Source: Ignavibacteria bacterium (GTDB taxonomy: Bacteria > Bacteroidota > Ignavibacteria > Tepidaquicellales > Tepidaquicellaceae). From it: a DNA stretch of 64,000 nucleotides. The DNA is taken from contig JBAZNU010000005.1 in the NCBI GenBank assembly GCA_041649015.1, forward strand, positions 62,001 to 126,000. Reading direction: 5' to 3'. Each line of letters starts with the position of its first letter. Within the stretch, counting starts at the first letter, position 1. The notes under the pieces are model-generated. The model did not search any database. It saw nothing but the letters and a program-made list of their open reading frames with translations, and was not told the origin of the DNA. The position numbers and the translations under genes were made by a program. This document shows, piece after piece, positions 36,801 to 46,002 of this stretch.

Positions 36801-37379
36801 TTATTCTGAAACATTATGATGCAATCTGCATCTTGCTTCATAATGATTTGCAGCACCGACAAGAACCCTATCGGAATTTTTTGTAACTCTCTGAGTACGG
36901 TTAGCTGGAGCACCGCAAACCATGCAGATAGCCATAGTTTTTGTAATGTACTCAGCAACAGCAAGAAGCTGAGGCATAGGTTCAAACGGGACAGCTTTGT
37001 AATCCTGGTCAAGACCTGCAACAATAACTCTTTTCCCCGAATCAGCGAGGTCCTGGCATACCTGAACAAGATTGTTCTCAAAAAACTGAGCTTCATCAAT
37101 ACCAATAACTTCAGCATCAAAACTTTTCTCGAGCATTTCCTCTGCGTTTTCTATTACTTCGGAAGGGTATGATTGCTCGCTATGCGAAACGATTGAAAAC
37201 TCGCTGTACCTGTTATCGATTTTAGGTTTAAAAACCTTTACTCTTTGTTTAGCAATTTCGGCTCTTCGAATTCTTCTGATTAACTCCTCGGTTTTGCCGG
37301 AGAACATACTGCCGCAAATTACTTCAATATGTCCTGTTTTCTTAAAAGTTCTAATCTGCAAATGTTCATTCATATCCAT
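36801..37379 (-). CDS. tdk: Thymidine kinase
   Basis: TK1-type thymidine kinase of 192 residues: P-loop GSMFSGKTEELIRR (about residues 24-37), DEAQFF with the catalytic neighbourhood, the RVIVAGLDQDYKAVPF lasso segment, and zinc ligands in CMVCGAPANRTQR and the C-terminal CRLHH. It phosphorylates deoxythymidine to dTMP in salvage. The stop of cdd is 15 bp upstream of its start and they are likely one unit, with the nucleoside-binding lipoprotein downstream. Confidence 0.95.
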   Translation of the reverse strand: MDMNEHLQIRTFKKTGHIEVICGSMFSGKTEELIRRIRRAEIAKQRVKVFKPKIDNRYSEFSIVSHSEQSYPSEVIENAEEMLEKSFDAEVIGIDEAQFFENNLVQVCQDLADSGKRVIVAGLDQDYKAVPFEPMPQLLAVAEYITKTMAICMVCGAPANRTQRVTKNSDRVLVGAANHYEARCRLHHNVSE

Positions 37380-37394
37380 GTTACGTCCCTTTCA

Positions 37395-37781
37395 TTAAAG
37401 TAATTTGAATATAAATTTATGAGGGAAAAGATTTTGTAATTTGTAAATCTGGTAGTTATTTTTCGACTTAATTAGTATAACGTCCATATTATCTGAAAAT
37501 TCGGAAAGGAATTGCCTGCATGCACCGCAGGGAAAAATCAATTCCTTACCGCTTGAAGCTATTGCTACAGCTTTAAAGACTTTATGCTTGTCTGTAATCG
37601 CTTTTACAGCGGCGACTCTTTCTGCACAAATGGTTAGCGAATAGGAAGAGCATTCTACATTAGCTCCCGTATAAATTTTATTATCTTTTGTAAGCAGAGC
37701 TACACCGACTTTGAATTTTGAGTACGGAGAATGCGACGTCTTTCTTGCATCCAGTGCTTTTACTATTAAATCCTCATACAT
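37395..37781 (-). CDS. cdd: Cytidine deaminase
   Basis: A 128-residue homotetramer-type cytidine deaminase: CAERVA gives the first zinc cysteine and the catalytic glutamate, and PCGACRQFLSEF the other two cysteines. The family opening SPYSKFKVGVALLTKD is present. It converts cytidine and deoxycytidine to uridine forms in pyrimidine salvage. It sits between tdk (15 bp) and a DUF5683-like gene (3 bp upstream), so it is probably cotranscribed with both. Confidence 0.95.
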   Translation of the reverse strand: MYEDLIVKALDARKTSHSPYSKFKVGVALLTKDNKIYTGANVECSSYSLTICAERVAAVKAITDKHKVFKAVAIASSGKELIFPCGACRQFLSEFSDNMDVILIKSKNNYQIYKLQNLFPHKFIFKLL

Positions 37782-37784
37782 GGC

Positions 37785-38672
37785 TTAAAATGTAAAACTT
37801 ACATTTGCAAAAGGTGTAACGACTGATTTCCCGAGCTTATACGAATACACAGGCTGAAAGCTGACACCTCCTTTAAGAACGTACTTATTGTTATAAGAAT
37901 TAACGGAAAGAAATCCGTCCACTGCCGATACAAGATGATTAAGAACAACGACCATTAAAGTTGTGGTTCCGTTATTGTAATAATCGTTAGCCTTTTGTCT
38001 TTCATCCATGTAAAAGCTTACCTGAGAAAGTTTTGTTGTTCCGTAGTTATTTTTATTAATAACTGATACGTCAGCGGTTGACCATCCGGTAACATAATTC
38101 TGATATTTACCTATAACTTCATAATACTGCTGATCGCCCGGAGGAGGTAATTGATGAGAAAAATTTATTTCCTCACAGTAATTAATCTGAAGCCTTAAAG
38201 TATAATCATCGGCAGACATATTTATCTGGTCAGCACGCTGAAAACTCTGGTCTTTAAGCCATTGAGCATACTTTCTCATATTCCAGTTCTGATTAGCGTA
38301 GTTTTCGTAAGATTTTGTCTGGTCGTTGCCTTTTCCCTGAAAAACAGCATAAGTAATCCACAAACCTGCTTCAACGGCAAGGAATACTGCTGACTTAATG
38401 AAGCTCTTTGCATAAATCTGTCCTGTTCCGGGTATGACAGCTGACATAGTTGCACCAAGAATAGGGCTTTTCAATTTTGAGGAATCTACGTTTAAAGATA
38501 AAGGTTTTGTGATACCTGCGTGAGACTCTTTTTCCAGAAACTTTTCTTTTATTATCTGCATGGAATTATTTTTATCGATATTATCGTAATTTCCGAACGA
38601 GTCCTGTGCGTTAGTTTTAACACCCGCGGCAAAAAGAACAGCAATTATTACTGTGATGATTATTTTATTCAT
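37785..38672 (-). CDS. DUF5683-like exported membrane protein
   Basis: A 295-residue protein with signal peptide (MNKIIITVIIAVLFAAGVKTNA). The conserved core is AVIPGTGQIYAKSFIKSAVF followed by a second hydrophobic helix, a pattern shared by DUF5683 proteins in Bacteroidota. The C-terminal half is strand-rich (GGVSFQPVYSYKLG, FANVSFTF), perhaps an outer-membrane barrel end. Function is unknown. Its start overlaps the truA stop by one base (TAATG). A related gene lies on the other side of truA. Confidence 0.75.
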   Translation of the reverse strand: MNKIIITVIIAVLFAAGVKTNAQDSFGNYDNIDKNNSMQIIKEKFLEKESHAGITKPLSLNVDSSKLKSPILGATMSAVIPGTGQIYAKSFIKSAVFLAVEAGLWITYAVFQGKGNDQTKSYENYANQNWNMRKYAQWLKDQSFQRADQINMSADDYTLRLQINYCEEINFSHQLPPPGDQQYYEVIGKYQNYVTGWSTADVSVINKNNYGTTKLSQVSFYMDERQKANDYYNNGTTTLMVVVLNHLVSAVDGFLSVNSYNNKYVLKGGVSFQPVYSYKLGKSVVTPFANVSFTF

Positions 38673-39409
38673 TAATAATAGATTTTATTTAAAAATAATG
38701 CGTTAGCAGGTAGATATGTAGTCTTGATTTTTTCACCTTTTATTAATTTATTATAAGTATCTTTTAATTGCAGTTTCCCTCGGCCGAGGTCAATCAGCAC
38801 ACCTATAGTTGCTCTAACCATAGAGTGCAGATACCTGTCCGAAAGAATCCTGAAGACTATTGTATTCTTTGATTTATTTATCCTGTATTCCAGTTTCATA
38901 AGATTACAAAAGAAACCGTGTTTATCTTCTTTATTCCTGCACAATGACTTAAAAGAATGATATCCGATGAGTATTTTAATAAATTCGTCTATAACTTTAA
39001 AGTCAAGTTTGTAATTTAATTTTAAATAATATTTCCTTCCGATAGAAATTTCACGAGTTGTAATCTTGTATAAGTACTCTCTTCTCTTCGCAGAATACCT
39101 TGAGTGGAAATCATTACTAACTTTTCTTATTGATTTAACTGTAATTGCAGATGGGAGTAGAGAATTCAAAGAATAAAGGAATTTGTTTGAATCAGGAATT
39201 GAAGAATCAGTTTTAAAATTTGCTGTTTGGTTGTAAGCATGAACTCCTGCATCCGTTCTTCCCGCACCAGTAACAGAGATGTTTACTTTTAAGAGTTTAC
39301 TTAAATTTTCTTCTATACATTCCTGAATTGTATTCCTGAACTTTTTCTGTCTTTGCCAGCCGTAAAATCCACTACCGTCATATTCGACCGTGATTTTATA
39401 ATTGTTCAC
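38672..39409 (-). CDS. truA: tRNA pseudouridine synthase A
   Basis: TruA makes pseudouridine at tRNA positions 38-40. The 245-residue protein has YDGSGFYGWQRQ at the start and the catalytic Asp in GAGRTDAGVHA (residues about 51-61), followed by ARRREYLYKI-like and RFLHSMVRATIG-like segments (here SAKRREYLYKI and RYLHSMVRATIG). Length and motifs are standard. It sits between two DUF5683-like genes, with translational coupling to the downstream one. Confidence 0.94.
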   Translation of the reverse strand: MNNYKITVEYDGSGFYGWQRQKKFRNTIQECIEENLSKLLKVNISVTGAGRTDAGVHAYNQTANFKTDSSIPDSNKFLYSLNSLLPSAITVKSIRKVSNDFHSRYSAKRREYLYKITTREISIGRKYYLKLNYKLDFKVIDEFIKILIGYHSFKSLCRNKEDKHGFFCNLMKLEYRINKSKNTIVFRILSDRYLHSMVRATIGVLIDLGRGKLQLKDTYNKLIKGEKIKTTYLPANALFLNKIYY

Positions 39410-39421
39410 GTATGGATAATA

Positions 39422-40162
39422 TTAAAAAGACTTTACGAAGTTTAGTTTAATTCCGTCTATTTTATTTCCGGGTGATTGTGTGAAACCGCTACTGACTTTT
39501 ATACCAGAAGAATTTACTTTATTTGTTAAAACCAGAGAACTGATTCCGCTTACCAATCTGTTAATTATAAGTCCTGTTACAAAAATTGTACTCAGATTGT
39601 AAGTTCGCTCACTTTTTTTCCGTTGCTGGTCGAATTCTCCCTGATTAGACTGAGAATCCCAGTTCCAGAAATGAGTATTAATATCATAAATTTTATCGTA
39701 CTGGCCACTTTGCAGTTTATCGTTGTTGTACTGATAAATGCTAAGGAAAGAACCGACATTCGCAAAATAATCGTCATCTTTTCCATCTTTATTTAATCCT
39801 GCATGTACAGCAGCAAAAGAACGGGAATCGTCTTCTAATATACCGCCGTAGTAATTAACGCCGAAAATTCCAAGCCACATTGCTGCTTCAGCACCAAGGA
39901 AATAAGCTCCGACGTCCATTCGACCTGCATAAAAATGCCCTGCACCCGGCAGCAGTGCAGAAAGCAGTATCGAAATAGCCGGTGATTTTTTGTCAGAGCC
40001 AGAATTAATTGACTCCTTTTGGCTGCTCAATGAATCCTTGAGAAGTTCATTCGAAAGTTCCAAAAGCCTGTAACTTTTATCGCTGTCCTTTATGTGTTGA
40101 GCTGACAGATTTCCTATAACCAGGAAAACCATCATTATTATTAAGGTTATCTTATTTCTCAT
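39422..40162 (-). CDS. DUF5683-like exported membrane protein, second copy
   Basis: A 246-residue protein with signal peptide and the same core as the gene on the other side of truA: ILLSALLPGAGHFYAGRMDVGAYFLG, a short loop, then EAAMWLGIFGVNYYGG. The C-terminal part has a NLSTIFVTGLIINRLVSGISS helix. The two proteins share the hydrophobic hairpin but differ elsewhere, so they are diverged paralogues. Its start codon overlaps the dsbD end by 11 bp. Function is unknown. Confidence 0.75.
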   Translation of the reverse strand: MRNKITLIIMMVFLVIGNLSAQHIKDSDKSYRLLELSNELLKDSLSSQKESINSGSDKKSPAISILLSALLPGAGHFYAGRMDVGAYFLGAEAAMWLGIFGVNYYGGILEDDSRSFAAVHAGLNKDGKDDDYFANVGSFLSIYQYNNDKLQSGQYDKIYDINTHFWNWDSQSNQGEFDQQRKKSERTYNLSTIFVTGLIINRLVSGISSLVLTNKVNSSGIKVSSGFTQSPGNKIDGIKLNFVKSF

Positions 40163-41963
40163 TTAATAGTTTTTCAATTCTTTTAGAAAATTCTTCAGGC
40201 TCTAAAAATCCTGTAACTCGAAGTTCTTTTATCTCTTCGCCGTTTGGTTTCATGAAAATAACTACAGGAAGTCCTTTAATGCCGTATTTAGCCGTAATAT
40301 CGGGATTTTCCTTTGTTAAATCAATCTTAATATTGTTTAAATTTTTAGAAAGTTCAACAACTTTCTCGTCAGTGTACGTGTACTTATCGAGTTCCTTGCA
40401 CTGTGCACACCAGTCAGCGTAAAAATCTATTACGACGGGTTTGTTCTCATTTTTAACTGATGATTCAATTTGCTGAAGAGAGGTCAGGTTTGTCCATGCG
40501 ACTTCAGCCGAATGTGATTCGGGTTTTAAAAGCCATGTACCCGCTGCGATACCTAAAATAGCAATTATGTACTTAACTTTAGTGTACACTTTGGCGTTGA
40601 GACCTTTGTTATCGAATATGATAAGGTAAACACCCGATAACAGAATCGAGAGCGGGAAAACGATATTATAAACACTCTCAGGCATTAGGGGACCAAGTGT
40701 ATTAATTGCCATGACAATCAACACGAGTCCGAAAATAATTTTTACACTTATCATCCACTCACCCGAACGAGGAAGTTTACTGATTGAGCTTGAGAAAGCC
40801 GCAAGAAAAATATAAGGAACACCTAACCCTAATGATAAAATGAAGAAAAGGAAGAAACCCGTGAATGGATTTCCGAGTTTGCCAACGTAAACCAACAAAC
40901 TCAGCACAATAGGACCTATGCATGGTGCGGCAATAAATCCTACGAGTAAACCCATCATTAGAGAACCGAAGTATCCCGAGCGGTTTTTATTCCCCGCGAG
41001 CGCAAGAGACTGCGGAACCCTGATTTCCCACAAACCGAACATTGAGGATGCCAGTGCGAGAAAAATTGCTGCAATAAAAATTACGACTATTGGATTTTGC
41101 AAAGCAGTTCCGAGCATGCTTCCTGTCAAAGCAGCAATAAGTCCCATTAATGAATAAGTTACAGCCATCCCGACAGCATAAAAGACACCCATTAGAATAC
41201 TTTGCAGTTTGTTGCCGCTGGACTGAGCACCGAAATAACTAATCGTGATTGGAATCAATGGATAGATGCATGGAGTAAGGTTTAAAGCAAGCCCCCAGAT
41301 GAAAATAATGAGTATGCCCAAAAGCAATCCTCTTTCTTCGATGAAATTTGAAACTTTCATCTCATCAGGATTTTGCCCTTCCTGTCTTACGTTTTCTTTC
41401 AAAGACGATTCTTTATCTGATACCTGATTATTTGTTCCTGCAGGTTTTGAAAAGTCGATCTTTTCAAAAATCTCATTATTAGCAATAGAACCGGTTTTTG
41501 AGATATTAACTTTTATTTCACTTTTTACTGTCTTAGGTGGGTAACATGCATTGTTATCGCATGCCTGATATGTCATTTCTATTTGAATTATATTCTCACC
41601 TTCCTTTGCATTTTCTTTCGGTAAAAATGTAAGTCCTATGAAAATTTCACCTTCATACACAGGAATTTCCGTATCTGAAAAAGAGAATTTATACATTTTA
41701 TGCTGCGGATAAAAAACCGCTATTTGATTAAGATTCTCTGATTTTGAAATTACCTCTGTCTTAATGTATGAATCGTCAGAGGGATTGTATGAATTTATGT
41801 GGTACTTTTCATTAATTTTAACTTTAATTGCTATTTTAACAGTATCTTTTACAGAGTATGAGTTCCTGTTGCTGTAAATTTTGTAAGAAAGATGTTCTGA
41901 TTCCTGCGCAAGAATATTTACAGCAAAAATCAATAATAATATAGTTAGAATTGAACGCCTCAT
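40152..41963 (-). CDS. dsbD: Thiol:disulfide interchange protein DsbD
   Basis: DsbD carries reducing power from cytoplasmic thioredoxin to periplasmic partners. All three parts are present in the 603 residues: a periplasmic N-terminal domain with the paired cysteines of ACDNNACYPPKTV, a membrane domain with the two cysteines in LTPCIYPLIP and AAPCIGPIVLS, and a C-terminal thioredoxin domain with DWCAQCKELDKY. A signal peptide ends near residue 19. It is the first gene of the minus-strand series down to the nucleoside genes; 181 bp separates it from the divergent gene at 42145. Confidence 0.95.
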   Translation of the reverse strand: MRRSILTILLLIFAVNILAQESEHLSYKIYSNRNSYSVKDTVKIAIKVKINEKYHINSYNPSDDSYIKTEVISKSENLNQIAVFYPQHKMYKFSFSDTEIPVYEGEIFIGLTFLPKENAKEGENIIQIEMTYQACDNNACYPPKTVKSEIKVNISKTGSIANNEIFEKIDFSKPAGTNNQVSDKESSLKENVRQEGQNPDEMKVSNFIEERGLLLGILIIFIWGLALNLTPCIYPLIPITISYFGAQSSGNKLQSILMGVFYAVGMAVTYSLMGLIAALTGSMLGTALQNPIVVIFIAAIFLALASSMFGLWEIRVPQSLALAGNKNRSGYFGSLMMGLLVGFIAAPCIGPIVLSLLVYVGKLGNPFTGFFLFFILSLGLGVPYIFLAAFSSSISKLPRSGEWMISVKIIFGLVLIVMAINTLGPLMPESVYNIVFPLSILLSGVYLIIFDNKGLNAKVYTKVKYIIAILGIAAGTWLLKPESHSAEVAWTNLTSLQQIESSVKNENKPVVIDFYADWCAQCKELDKYTYTDEKVVELSKNLNNIKIDLTKENPDITAKYGIKGLPVVIFMKPNGEEIKELRVTGFLEPEEFSKRIEKLLNEK

Positions 41964-42144
41964 AGTATGAAATAATTGTTTTATAAATAATAAAATTATG
42001 TTGAATACGTGTTATAATCAACGGAAAAAGCCTGTATAATACTTAACGTATTGATTATCTCTTGATTTTATGCTATTTTTGTATATTGTAAATGAAAATT
42101 TAATTCTTTTTGAGATTTATAAACAATAACAAAGGAGATAAAAT

Positions 42145-42399
42145 TTGAAACCGGCAGCAAAAACTAAATCAAAGAATGACAATCCTCTAAGTGAACTTAT
42201 CGACGATGAAGTATTCAATACTTTGAAGAAATATAAACTACTCGATGAAAAAGCAATAAGGGACTATAAAATCAGACAAATGTATAAAGATATGAGACGT
42301 GAAATGAGCGCAGGCGAAGCAATTGATAAAATTCAGGAAATGTTTCCCTACCTTCAGTTTGATACAATAAGAAAAATAGTGTATCAGGTATCTAAATAA
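42145..42399 (+). CDS. Small conserved-looking protein, TTG start
   Basis: An 84-residue basic protein of unknown function. It opens with a lysine-rich tail (MKPAAKTKSKNDNP) followed by a helical region (SELIDDEVFNTLKKYKLLDEKAIRDYKIRQ in shape: charged amphipathic helices). I do not recognise a family. The TTG start is well supported by a strong ribosome site, AAGGAG at 42132-42137, seven bases upstream, and by an intrinsic terminator directly after the stop. It is a one-gene transcript divergent from dsbD. Confidence 0.78.
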   Translation: MKPAAKTKSKNDNPLSELIDDEVFNTLKKYKLLDEKAIRDYKIRQMYKDMRREMSAGEAIDKIQEMFPYLQFDTIRKIVYQVSK

Positions 42400-42420
42400 T
42401 AATTGTCATCAAATTTTTAA

Positions 42421-42452
42421 AAGCCGGTAGATTATCTATCGGCTTTTTTTAT
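42421..42452 (+). terminator. Intrinsic terminator after the small gene
   Basis: AAGCCGGTAGA (42421-42431) pairs with TCTATCGGCTT (42435-42445) with one G-T wobble, then TTTTTTATT. Confidence 0.88.
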
Positions 42453-42492
42453 TCCCTTCTATTGTTTAATTTCCCTGAAAAATATTATTACT

Positions 42493-43272
42493 ATGATTAA
42501 TTATGAAAAAGTTGAGCAGATTCTTACTGCTTTTCTGAAAAATGAATTCAAAAGAATCGAACTGACAAAAGCTGTAATTGGCTTATCAGGAGGTATTGAT
42601 TCGACTGTGTCCGCATTCTTGACAGCGAAGGCTTTAGGACCCGGGAACGTGTTATGCGTAATGATGCCGTATAAAACGAGCAGTAAAAACAGTCTTGAAG
42701 ACGCTCAAAAAGTTGTTAAGATTTTAAACGTAAAGTCGAAGGTAGTTGATATCTCGAAAATGGTTGATGCTTATGTAGATACGCTCGAAGGTGATGTTTC
42801 AATAGTTAGAAAAGGTAATGTGATGGCACGAATGAGGATGATTGTACTTTATGATGAGTCGGCAAAAGAAAGCGGACTTGTAGTAGGGACTTCGAACAAG
42901 ACTGAGTTACTTCTTGGCTATTCAACATTACACGGTGATTCAGCTTGTGCAATTAATCCGCTCGGTCAATTGTATAAAACACAGATTTTTGAGCTTGCAA
43001 AGCACTTAAACGTTCCAAAAGAAATAATAGATAAGAAGCCTTCTGCTGATTTATGGGCTGGTCAAACAGATGAAGAGGAAATGGGGATTACATATGCGAG
43101 TGTTGATAAATTACTTGCATCAATGGTAGATGAAGGAAAATCAGATGCGGATTTGCAAGGTATGGGTTTTGAAAAGGAGTACATAGAAAAAGTTCAAAGA
43201 ATGATAAAGCGTAATGAATTTAAGGGCTTGCCGCCTGTCGTTGCGAATTTAAAGGACAATGATTTGTCATGA
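42493..43272 (+). CDS. nadE: NH3-dependent NAD+ synthetase
   Basis: NadE amidates nicotinic-acid adenine dinucleotide to NAD+. The 259-residue protein has the ATP-pyrophosphatase P-loop LSGGIDST (residues 31-38), GNVMARMRMIVLYDE, and the substrate loop VVGTSNKTELLLGYSTLHGDSAC with AINPLGQLYKTQ and PSADLWAGQTDEEEMG. No glutaminase domain is attached, so ammonia is the likely nitrogen donor. The ggt start overlaps its last codon region by 4 bp (ATGA). Confidence 0.94.
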   Translation: MINYEKVEQILTAFLKNEFKRIELTKAVIGLSGGIDSTVSAFLTAKALGPGNVLCVMMPYKTSSKNSLEDAQKVVKILNVKSKVVDISKMVDAYVDTLEGDVSIVRKGNVMARMRMIVLYDESAKESGLVVGTSNKTELLLGYSTLHGDSACAINPLGQLYKTQIFELAKHLNVPKEIIDKKPSADLWAGQTDEEEMGITYASVDKLLASMVDEGKSDADLQGMGFEKEYIEKVQRMIKRNEFKGLPPVVANLKDNDLS

Positions 43273-44927
43273 TAACCAGAATCATAATAATATTTTTTCT
43301 ATCCGTTTCATATCTTTATTCTCAGAATGTATATTATAAGAATGCGGTTGTTAGCTCAGCTAATGAAATAGCTTCCGGAGTCGGGATAAGCATTTTAAAA
43401 GATGGTGGGAATGCTATTGATGCAGCTGTTGGTGTAGCATTTGCGCTTGCAGTTGTTTATCCTCAGGCGGGTAATATAGGCGGAGGTGGATTTCTGGTAC
43501 TGCGTTCTGCGGAGGGGTATGAAACATCGATTGATTTCAGGGAAACAGCACCTCGATTATCATCGAAGAATATGTACCTTGATAACGATGGTAACGTCAT
43601 TGCTGACTTAAGCACTCTGGGGTATCTTGCATCGGGAGTACCCGGTTCTGTTGCGGGTTTACTTTATACACTTGAGAAATACGGAACTATGCCGAGAGAA
43701 AAGGTACTTTCTTATGCTATCAATCTCGCTGAAAAGGGTTTTAAAATCAACAGCGAACATGCAAACTCGATAAACAGCCACAGAGAAGATTTTGATAAAT
43801 TTGAAGGCTCCTCAAAGATATTCGGGAAGAAATTTCATCAGAATGAATTATTTATTCAGACTGACCTTTCAAATACATTGAAAGAAATATCATTAAAAGG
43901 AAGGGATGGATTTTACAAAGGCAACGTTGCTGATATGATAGTTGGAGAGATGCAAAAGGGAAAAGGAATAATTACACATGAAGACCTTGCAAACTATAAA
44001 CCAGTCGAAAGAAAAGTTATAAAGGGGAAGTACAAAAATTACGATATTATAACTATGGGACCGCCCTCGAGCGGGGGAATCTGCTTAATTTACTTGCTAA
44101 ATATACTCGAAAACTACAACCTGGAATCATTGGGCATAGCAAGCATAGAATATGTAAACCTTCTTTCAGAAGCGATGAAACTCGTTTACGCAGACAGGAG
44201 TGAATATATGGGTGACATGGATTTTTATGAAGTTCCTGTTGATGTTTTGATTTCAAAGTCATACGCAAAAACAAGATTTGCAGATTTTAAATTTGGTGAG
44301 GTTATTCCTTCGGATATCATTAAACCTGGAAATATCAACAAGGAAAGTACACAAACGACTCATCTTACAGTAGCCGACTCAAAAGGGAACATGGTCTCAC
44401 TTACAACTACTCTTAATGATACGTATGGGAGCAAAGTTGTTGTTGACGGAGCGGGATTTCTGCTTAACAATGAAATGGATGACTTTTCAGTAAAGCCCGG
44501 CGTACCGAATATTTTCGGTTTAGTTGGTAATGAAGCAAATGCGATAGAGCCGGGTAAGAGAATGCTGAGCTCAATGACCCCCACTGTATTACTCAAAGAT
44601 TCTAAACCTTTTATGACAGTCGGTTCACCCGGAGGCGGCAAAATCATTACTTCTGTACTTCAAACATTATTGAATGTAATAGAATTTGATTTGAATATTA
44701 GCGAAGCAGTTGATTCTCCCCGTTTTCATCATCAGTGGCTTCCTGATTTACTTCAAATTGAAAAAACTTTGTTGTCAAGGAATAAAATTAAAAAACTTTC
44801 CGAACTTGGTTATGATTTAAAAATAGTATCTGATTTCGGAAGGGTTGAAGCAATCGTGTTTAATCGGGACGGAACGCTATCAGGTCACTCTGATAAACGC
44901 GGAAGCGGTAAGGCAGTCGGGTACTGA
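43269..44927 (+). CDS. ggt: Gamma-glutamyltranspeptidase
   Basis: Ggt cleaves gamma-glutamyl bonds of glutathione and related peptides in the periplasm. A signal peptide (MITRIIIIFFLSVSYLYS) precedes a 552-residue precursor. Motifs: GGNAIDAAVGVAFAL, GNIGGGGFLV, FRETAPR, the autoprocessing site before TTHLTV with Thr363 as the expected new N-terminal nucleophile, LLNNEMDDFS, and GSPGGGKIITSV. The precursor is therefore expected to split into large and small subunits. It is translationally coupled to nadE by an ATGA overlap. A strong bidirectional terminator follows. Confidence 0.95.
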   Translation: MITRIIIIFFLSVSYLYSQNVYYKNAVVSSANEIASGVGISILKDGGNAIDAAVGVAFALAVVYPQAGNIGGGGFLVLRSAEGYETSIDFRETAPRLSSKNMYLDNDGNVIADLSTLGYLASGVPGSVAGLLYTLEKYGTMPREKVLSYAINLAEKGFKINSEHANSINSHREDFDKFEGSSKIFGKKFHQNELFIQTDLSNTLKEISLKGRDGFYKGNVADMIVGEMQKGKGIITHEDLANYKPVERKVIKGKYKNYDIITMGPPSSGGICLIYLLNILENYNLESLGIASIEYVNLLSEAMKLVYADRSEYMGDMDFYEVPVDVLISKSYAKTRFADFKFGEVIPSDIIKPGNINKESTQTTHLTVADSKGNMVSLTTTLNDTYGSKVVVDGAGFLLNNEMDDFSVKPGVPNIFGLVGNEANAIEPGKRMLSSMTPTVLLKDSKPFMTVGSPGGGKIITSVLQTLLNVIEFDLNISEAVDSPRFHHQWLPDLLQIEKTLLSRNKIKKLSELGYDLKIVSDFGRVEAIVFNRDGTLSGHSDKRGSGKAVGY

Positions 44928-44950
44928 TTAATTGAGGATTTTCATAAACA

Positions 44951-44983
44951 AAAGGGTATTCGCTTGCTGCGGATACCCTTTAA
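44951..44983. terminator. Bidirectional terminator between ggt and the minus-strand gene
   Basis: AAAGGGTATTCGC (44951-44963) pairs with GCGGATACCCTTT (44969-44981), 13 bp with one G-T wobble and a 5-nt loop. Confidence 0.88.
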
Positions 44984-44998
44984 ACGTTCTTTAATCTC

Positions 44999-45964
44999 TT
45001 ATAAAATTATAAAATTAATACCCGATGAAATCGCAAACCTTTTACCGATATTTGCGTCAAGATTGAATGCGAAGAAACCTGTTCTAACCGTTCCTCCTAT
45101 TACAAACCTGAAATTGTTATTCCCGTCAACTGTTACTTTCACTGGTGTTTTCGTACCATTTGAGCTTACATAATTATAAGAGAAGTCGGCTTTAAAACTT
45201 TCATACTGAAGTGCGGCATATCCTGTGAGGAATTTATAGGTTTTGCTTACCTGTCCGTTAATGAAGAAATTTCCTGACTTCCAGAGGTCGTTGTTATCGG
45301 GCTCTGTAAAATTCATACCCTGATAACCTCCCTGCACTGCAAAGTCTACAGGACTTTTGGGAAAGTAATGGCTAAGATTATGTCTGAGCGTAAATCCAAA
45401 ATAAGAGACAGAACCGACGTCGCCGACTTTAATTTTCGGCAGGAAACTTATCGAACCGTCCGTTCCGTACAGAGTTCCAAAAGTAATTTCCGGAATAAAG
45501 AATGGTACGGATGTTGTTTTAAGTACTCCTCCGATTAACGTAATATCCTGTCCAGATACGTAATTACCGTTATCGTCGTAAAACTTTCCAATGGCTGCAG
45601 TCTTTTCCCCGATTGCTGTTGGTGCATCCTGGACTCTGTAAGTACCTTTAGTGTAACTTCCGCCTGCAACAATCGAATCAGCATAACTGTAACTGAATTT
45701 TTGGTCGTCGCTGCTCATGAAAGTGTTCATAAGTCTAAACCTGATACCAACATTGAAGCCTATAGGTACTTTTTTGTCAAACGGTACATGAGCGTCAAAA
45801 AAGTAATTCGAATTCAGGTTTGTTCCTAAAGCATCAACGAGTGGCTGGAGGTAAAGTTTCGCATAATTCGGACCGACTTTCTGAAGTTTTTCTTCAAGAT
45901 TCTGAGCGTTGGTTACGCCTGCACTGATAAACAGTACAAATAGAAAAGTAATAAGTTTTCTCAA
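44999..45964 (-). CDS. Exported beta-barrel-like protein (DUF6588-like)
   Basis: A 321-residue protein with signal peptide (MRKLITFLFVLFISAGVTNAQ). After an N-terminal helix it shows alternating strands (IGFNVGIRFRLMNTFM, GFTLRHNLSHYFP, FAVQGGYQGMNF, YAALQYESFKADFSYN), with glycine and aromatic residues as in an outer-membrane barrel. It resembles proteins annotated DUF6588 in Bacteroidota; the family name is tentative and no function is assigned. It ends 14 bp after the terminator shared with ggt and lies downstream of the GNAT gene. Confidence 0.72.
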   Translation of the reverse strand: MRKLITFLFVLFISAGVTNAQNLEEKLQKVGPNYAKLYLQPLVDALGTNLNSNYFFDAHVPFDKKVPIGFNVGIRFRLMNTFMSSDDQKFSYSYADSIVAGGSYTKGTYRVQDAPTAIGEKTAAIGKFYDDNGNYVSGQDITLIGGVLKTTSVPFFIPEITFGTLYGTDGSISFLPKIKVGDVGSVSYFGFTLRHNLSHYFPKSPVDFAVQGGYQGMNFTEPDNNDLWKSGNFFINGQVSKTYKFLTGYAALQYESFKADFSYNYVSSNGTKTPVKVTVDGNNNFRFVIGGTVRTGFFAFNLDANIGKRFAISSGINFIIL

Positions 45965-46002
45965 TTGTTCTCCCTAATAATTTGATTTGTTAAATAATTA
46001 CT

